A DNA stretch of 9,914 bases from Gammaproteobacteria bacterium (lineage in GTDB: Bacteria; Pseudomonadota; Gammaproteobacteria; Chromatiales; Chromatiaceae), in the NCBI GenBank assembly GCA_030625445.1, contig DAOUQU010000039.1, positions 1 through 9,914 of the forward strand, read 5' to 3'. The position numbers were made by a program, and so were the translations under genes. Shown piece after piece: positions 6,429 to 9,914 of the stretch. The notes beneath the pieces were generated by a model that was not told the DNA's origin, ran no database searches, and saw only the letters and a program-made list of their open reading frames with translations. Numbering within the stretch: position 1 is the stretch's first letter; every line of letters begins with the position of its first letter.

Positions 6429-8385
6429 CGTCCTGTCGCTCCCCGTTCTGCTGTGCATCACTCCTTTGTTGGAGGTTCTCCTCTTCAGTGTTTTCTCCTT
6501 CAGAATTCTCCTCTTCGGCTTCTTTTTCGCTGCTCACCTGCTGTTCGGTTTCGATGCTCTCTTCGAGCAGGAATGCATCCATGATCCGGCGTGCGATCGG
6601 CGCCGCGGTCGAGCCGCCATGACCGCCATGCTCAACGATGACGGAAATTGCGATCTGCGGGTCGTCAGTCGGGGCAAAGGCAACAAACAGCGCATGATCA
6701 TGCTTGTCTTTGGCCAACTTTTTCGCATCGTAGGTCTCATTCTGTTTCATGCTGACAACCTGGGCGGTGCCGGTTTTTCCGGCAATTCTGTAACTCTTGC
6801 TGCGGATGCGTTTGGCGGTTCCGCGCGGCGATTCTACCACCTGCGACATGCCCTGGATGACTTGCGCCCAGTGATGCGGAGCCTTTTTCTCGATGCGGGG
6901 AATTTCGTTATCAGGCAGCGCCGTGGAGATGCCGTCGATATGCGAAGCGAGACGTGGCGGAATCAGTTTTCCATCCCCGGCAAGCACGGCGGTCGCATAG
7001 GCAAGCTGCAACGGGGAGACCAGTAGATATCCCTGGCCGATGCCGGCATTGACGGTATCTCCCGCCACCCAAACCTTGTTGTAGCGTTTTTTCTTCCACA
7101 TGACAGAGGGGTAAACTGCACCTGTCTCATTCGGCATGTCTGCTCCGGTTTTTTGTCCAAAACGAAACTGCGAGAGATAGTCATGCATATTGTCGATGCC
7201 CATGGAGTAGGCGAGGTTGTAAAAATAGACATCGCAGGATTGTTCAATGGCCTTGTAGAGGTTTGTGGTGCCATGTCCGCTTTTTTTCCAGTCACGAAAT
7301 TTGCGTCCCGAGCCTTTGATTCGGTAGTGTCCCGGGCAGTAGATCGTCTGGTTTGCAGTGACTGTTCCCAACTCAAGTCCGGCCAGGGCGTGAAATGGTT
7401 TGATTGTCGATCCCGGTGGGTAGCGCCCATGCACAGTGCGGTTATAGAGTGGTGTTTCAGGATTTTCACGCAGTGCACCATAATCCTTGAAACTGATGCC
7501 ATCGACAAACAGATTGGCATCGAAGCCCGGTTTGCTGGCGAGTGCGAGGATGCCGCCTGACTTGATGTCAATGGCGACTATAGCGCCTGAATGCTCTCCC
7601 AGTCCATCCATGGCAATACGCTGCAATTCGATATCAAAATTGAGCTTGATATCCTTGCCGTTAACAGGAGGCTGTGTCTCTATAACACGCATGATGTGGC
7701 TGGTGGCATCCATCTCGACTTTTTGTACGCCGACCTCGCCATGCAGTTGATCTTCGTAATAACGTTCCAGCCCTGTTTTGCCGATATGGGAGGTGCCGCT
7801 GTATGCGGCCTGATCGATGCGTTCGAGTTCACGCTCATTGATCCTGCCGATATAGCCTACGACATGGGCTGTCAATTCGCCGTATGGATAGTAGCGGCGC
7901 AGGGTGATGCCCATGTCGACCCCCCGGAAGCGGTGGCGTTCAACAGCATACTTTGCCATCTCCTGCTGGTTGAGCCCGGTGCGGATGGCAACGCGTTCAA
8001 ATCGGCGTTGGCGCTTTTTCAGTTTGTTGAAACGGCTCCTGTCATCATCACTGATGGAGATGACCTTCGACAGCTGCTCAATCGTCTCCCCGATATTTTT
8101 TACCTTGTCCGGAAATATAAAAAGATCGATGCTGGGAATGTTCTGCGCCAGTAAAACCCCGTTTCGGTCAGTGATCTCGCCGCGAGCGGGCGGCAGTGGC
8201 AGCAGTCGAATACGGTTGTCTGTGGAGAGGGTTGTATAAACTTCATGATTGGTGATCTGCAGCCAGTAGAGACGTGCGATGACCAGGCCGAGTGTCAGCA
8301 GGACGAAAACAACGGTTGCCACAACACGTCCGATGAGGCGGCGGCGCATGATCGCTTGCTGTTGCTGGGTCGTTGCTATCGGCAT
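6421..8385 (-). CDS. mrdA: Penicillin-binding protein 2, elongasome transpeptidase
   Basis: PBP2 cross-links new peptidoglycan during elongation and activates RodA. The 654-residue protein has one N-terminal transmembrane helix (about 18-40), a pedestal domain containing PARGEITDRNG (66-76), and a class-B transpeptidase domain. Catalytic motifs are intact: STIK at 326-329, SCD at 383-385 and KTGT at 537-540. Length is slightly above E. coli PBP2 (633). The excess is a C-terminal tail from about 608 that is rich in Glu, Gln, Ser and Asn and ends ERQDDE; it looks disordered. The ATG at 8385 is 3 bases after the mreD stop, with no clear Shine-Dalgarno sequence, so coupling to mreD is likely. The stop overlaps rodA by 8 bases. 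Confidence 0.97.
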   Translation of the reverse strand: MPIATTQQQQAIMRRRLIGRVVATVVFVLLTLGLVIARLYWLQITNHEVYTTLSTDNRIRLLPLPPARGEITDRNGVLLAQNIPSIDLFIFPDKVKNIGETIEQLSKVISISDDDRSRFNKLKKRQRRFERVAIRTGLNQQEMAKYAVERHRFRGVDMGITLRRYYPYGELTAHVVGYIGRINERELERIDQAAYSGTSHIGKTGLERYYEDQLHGEVGVQKVEMDATSHIMRVIETQPPVNGKDIKLNFDIELQRIAMDGLGEHSGAIVAIDIKSGGILALASKPGFDANLFVDGISFKDYGALRENPETPLYNRTVHGRYPPGSTIKPFHALAGLELGTVTANQTIYCPGHYRIKGSGRKFRDWKKSGHGTTNLYKAIEQSCDVYFYNLAYSMGIDNMHDYLSQFRFGQKTGADMPNETGAVYPSVMWKKKRYNKVWVAGDTVNAGIGQGYLLVSPLQLAYATAVLAGDGKLIPPRLASHIDGISTALPDNEIPRIEKKAPHHWAQVIQGMSQVVESPRGTAKRIRSKSYRIAGKTGTAQVVSMKQNETYDAKKLAKDKHDHALFVAFAPTDDPQIAISVIVEHGGHGGSTAAPIARRIMDAFLLEESIETEQQVSSEKEAEEENSEGENTEEENLQQRSDAQQNGERQDDE

Positions 8386-8388
8386 GAA

Positions 8389-8877
8389 CTATTGAATATG
8401 AAAATTCTGGCGGATTTCACGCAGGATAATAAAAATCCAGGGCCACAGGAACATGCCAATCAGAGGCGACAACCAGAACAGCATATCCGGGAAAAGCCCG
8501 TCGGTGATGCCGAGTATCAATGCTGCAACGACACGTTCAATATAGAGGATAAAGAGCACAGTAAGAGCCTGTTGCCACATTGGCATCAGGCGCAGTCTCT
8601 TGTGCATGATCAGGACGACATAGATAGCGAGGGCGTAGGCAAGCACGTGTTGTCCAAGCAGCGATGAAGTGAGTGCATCGACAATAATGCCTAAGACAAC
8701 AGCCGCAAAAATGCCGATGCGGTCGGGCAGCGCCATGCTCCAGTAGATAAGCACCAGCAGTGGTATGTCCGGGCGTGCCTGATGAGCCCACAGAGGCAGG
8801 GGAAAAACCTGTAATACCAGTGCAGTGATGAATGTCGCATAGAGAGCAATGGAGCCGCGACTTGATCTATTATCCAT
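8389..8877 (-). CDS. mreD: Rod shape-determining membrane protein MreD
   Basis: MreD is an inner-membrane partner of MreC in the elongasome. The 162-residue product is very hydrophobic with about five membrane segments, and carries the family pattern RPDIPLLVLIYWSMALPDRIG followed by GIIVDALTSSLLGQHVLAYA (the conserved Asp and Gly-X-His region of MreD). It ends with a basic cytoplasmic tail (LREIRQNFHIQ). I chose the ATG at 8877, which overlaps the mreC stop by 8 bases. The frame is open to 8979, but the extra 34 residues are mreC read in another frame and are not membrane-like. The gene lies directly between mreC and mrdA, as in many proteobacteria. Confidence 0.94.
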   Translation of the reverse strand: MDNRSSRGSIALYATFITALVLQVFPLPLWAHQARPDIPLLVLIYWSMALPDRIGIFAAVVLGIIVDALTSSLLGQHVLAYALAIYVVLIMHKRLRLMPMWQQALTVLFILYIERVVAALILGITDGLFPDMLFWLSPLIGMFLWPWIFIILREIRQNFHIQ

Positions 8878-9820
8878 CACGCTGCTCTTTGTTGTCAGCT
8901 TGCGCCCGGGCGGGAGGCGGGGACGGCGGAGTCCCGCCTGATGGTTGTTCGTCAGGCAGTGTGCCGCCCTCTTCATCACTCTCTGCGGCAGGCAGGTCGA
9001 GTGCGCTGTTAATATTCCATACCAGCATCACCTGCCGGTTCTGGGAGAGATTGGCCATCGGGGTTGCAACGACGGTGCCCGGTGTGCCCGGTGCTGGAAC
9101 TTCGGTGATGCGGGCAACCGGGTATTCCGGCGGGAAGCGCTCTCCGAGTCCGGATGTTACCAGCAGGTCGCCAACATGAACGTTGGCGCTGTCAGGAAGA
9201 TAGGGCAGTTCCAGTTTGTCGATGTGCCCGGTTCCATGCGCTATGGTGAGTATTCCTGTTCCAAGGATGCGTACTGGTATGGAGTGCAGTGAGTCAGTGA
9301 TCAGTAGTACAGTGGAGCGGAATGGAGTGATTTGTGTCACCTGTCCCATGATGCCTTTTTCATTGATCACGGCCTGTCCCAGGTAGACGCTGGACATGCT
9401 CCCCTTGTTGAGGGTGACCTGTTGTTTATAGGGAGTGAGATTGATTCCGACCAGTTCAGCCAGGGTGACCCGTTCACCCACTTTCAGGGTAGCGCCCAAC
9501 TGGCTGCGCAGGCGGCTGTTCTCCTCTTCGAGAGACTGAAAACGCAACATCTCTCCCTGAAGTTGCAGATTTTGTTCATGTAATTGCCGGTTTTCTCTCT
9601 GTAGCCTGTGGCGGGAGCTGAACTGCTCTCCGGTCCAGTTGATTGCAGCCGCCGGGCCTTCGGCAATCATGTGGATCGGGTGAGTGACCATAGTCAGAAG
9701 ATTGCGCAGGCTATCCAGCTGCTTGTAACGATTGTCAGCGATCATCAGAAAGCAGGAGAAGAAAATAGCAAGCAACAGAAGTGTGTTTGTCGAGGTCCTC
9801 CGCGAGTTAAAAAGTTCGAT
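8870..9820 (-). CDS. mreC: Rod shape-determining protein MreC (non-ATG start)
   Basis: MreC is a periplasmic scaffold that activates PBP2. The reading frame shows an N-terminal membrane segment (about 13-28, TNTLLLLAIFFSCFLMIA), a coiled coil (about 65-108, RENRQLHEQNLQLQGEMLRF and onward) and the beta domains with GIMGQVTQITP, LLITDSLHSIPVRI and TSGLGERFPPEYPVARI. A Pro/Glu-rich tail (about 275-316) ends it. The start is uncertain. The frame opens after a TAA at 9850-9848 and holds no ATG or GTG before the middle of the membrane segment. TTG at 9775 would leave too short a membrane helix. GGAGG at 9832-9828 is 7 bases before ATC at 9820, so I place the start there (316 residues). Family is firm, the start codon inferred. 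Confidence 0.93.
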   Translation of the reverse strand: MELFNSRRTSTNTLLLLAIFFSCFLMIADNRYKQLDSLRNLLTMVTHPIHMIAEGPAAAINWTGEQFSSRHRLQRENRQLHEQNLQLQGEMLRFQSLEEENSRLRSQLGATLKVGERVTLAELVGINLTPYKQQVTLNKGSMSSVYLGQAVINEKGIMGQVTQITPFRSTVLLITDSLHSIPVRILGTGILTIAHGTGHIDKLELPYLPDSANVHVGDLLVTSGLGERFPPEYPVARITEVPAPGTPGTVVATPMANLSQNRQVMLVWNINSALDLPAAESDEEGGTLPDEQPSGGTPPSPPPARAQADNKEQRDG

Positions 9821-9827
9821 TTTCCAG

Positions 9828-9832
9828 CCTCC
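9828..9832 (-). promoter_or_regulatory. Ribosome-binding site that decides the mreC start
   Basis: GGAGG on the minus strand (9832-9828) is followed after 7 bases by ATC at 9820-9818, in frame with mreC. No ATG, GTG or TTG is at a suitable distance. A second GGAGG near 9801-9797 has no start codon at normal spacing. Confidence 0.6.
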
Positions 9833-9851
9833 GGATGCGTACAGCTGTTAT

Positions 9852-9914
9852 GGAAGCTCTGATCGAATCGCTGCGCGCTTCAATCAGAACTTCCTTACAA
9901 GTTTTTCTATGGGG
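9852..9914 (+). repeat. REP-like palindromic repeat, copy B (upstream of mreC)
   Basis: This is the partner of the repeat at 5186-5248, in the opposite orientation; it reaches the window edge and may continue. Bases 9852-9894 form a 43-base palindrome with a 3-base loop. On the minus strand, which is the direction of mreC transcription, 19 of 20 positions pair, including two G-U pairs. A tail (TTTTTCTATGGGG at its end) matches copy A. The hairpin ends 19 bases before the mreC ribosome-binding site. Confidence 0.82.

Noticed and set aside
6310..7026. Plus-strand open frame of 238 codons opposite mrdA.
   Set aside because: It lies wholly antisense to the PBP2 catalytic domain and to rodA; its apparent hydrophobic start is a reflection of the rodA and mrdA codons.

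Overview
The window is a tightly packed, single-direction gene block from a gammaproteobacterium. Everything confidently called as a gene reads on the minus strand, from right to left: mreC, mreD, mrdA (PBP2), rodA, mltB, dacA, a D-amino-acid/branched-chain class-IV aminotransferase, ybeD (DUF493), lipB, lipA. The lineage is inferred from this gene order (E. coli and Pseudomonas share the core rod-shape/dacA/ybeD/lipB/lipA order) and from close motif agreement with E. coli, for example LipB Lys135/Cys169 at the same numbers. Base composition is moderate, and no housekeeping RNA gene or phage/IS gene is present. I would not name a genus.

Layout. 9914-9821: a near-perfect palindrome, then the mreC ribosome-binding site. 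9820-8389: mreC and mreD, overlapping by 8 bases. 8385-5256: mrdA and rodA, also overlapping by 8 bases; these form the elongasome transpeptidase/glycosyltransferase pair. 5255-5170: an 86-base gap filled by a second, related palindrome. 5169-2987: mltB and dacA, which trim peptidoglycan. 2977-2111: class-IV aminotransferase. 2111-1830: ybeD, sharing one base with the aminotransferase stop. 1829-1797: tandem heptamers in which lipB begins. 1805-143: lipB and lipA, for lipoyl synthesis. 155-131: a second heptamer array forming the end of lipA. 1-108: the probable tail of a convergent plus-strand gene.

Together the genes link lateral-wall synthesis (MreC/MreD scaffold, RodA polymerase, PBP2 cross-linker), wall turnover (MltB, DacA), D-amino-acid supply (possible) and protein lipoylation (LipB, LipA). 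The rlpA gene often found between mltB and dacA in relatives is absent.

The protein-coding content is orthodox. The unusual material is in the joints. (1) A two-copy palindromic repeat family of 63 bases, copies in opposite orientation and differing almost only by transitions. (2) Two arrays of a GAGTRGY-type heptamer that supply the last codons and stop of lipA and the first codons of lipB. (3) mreC has no ATG, GTG or TTG at a plausible start; the best ribosome-binding site points at an ATC. (4) mltB has an odd 5' end directly beside one of the palindromes. I did not find evidence of an undescribed multi-gene system here.
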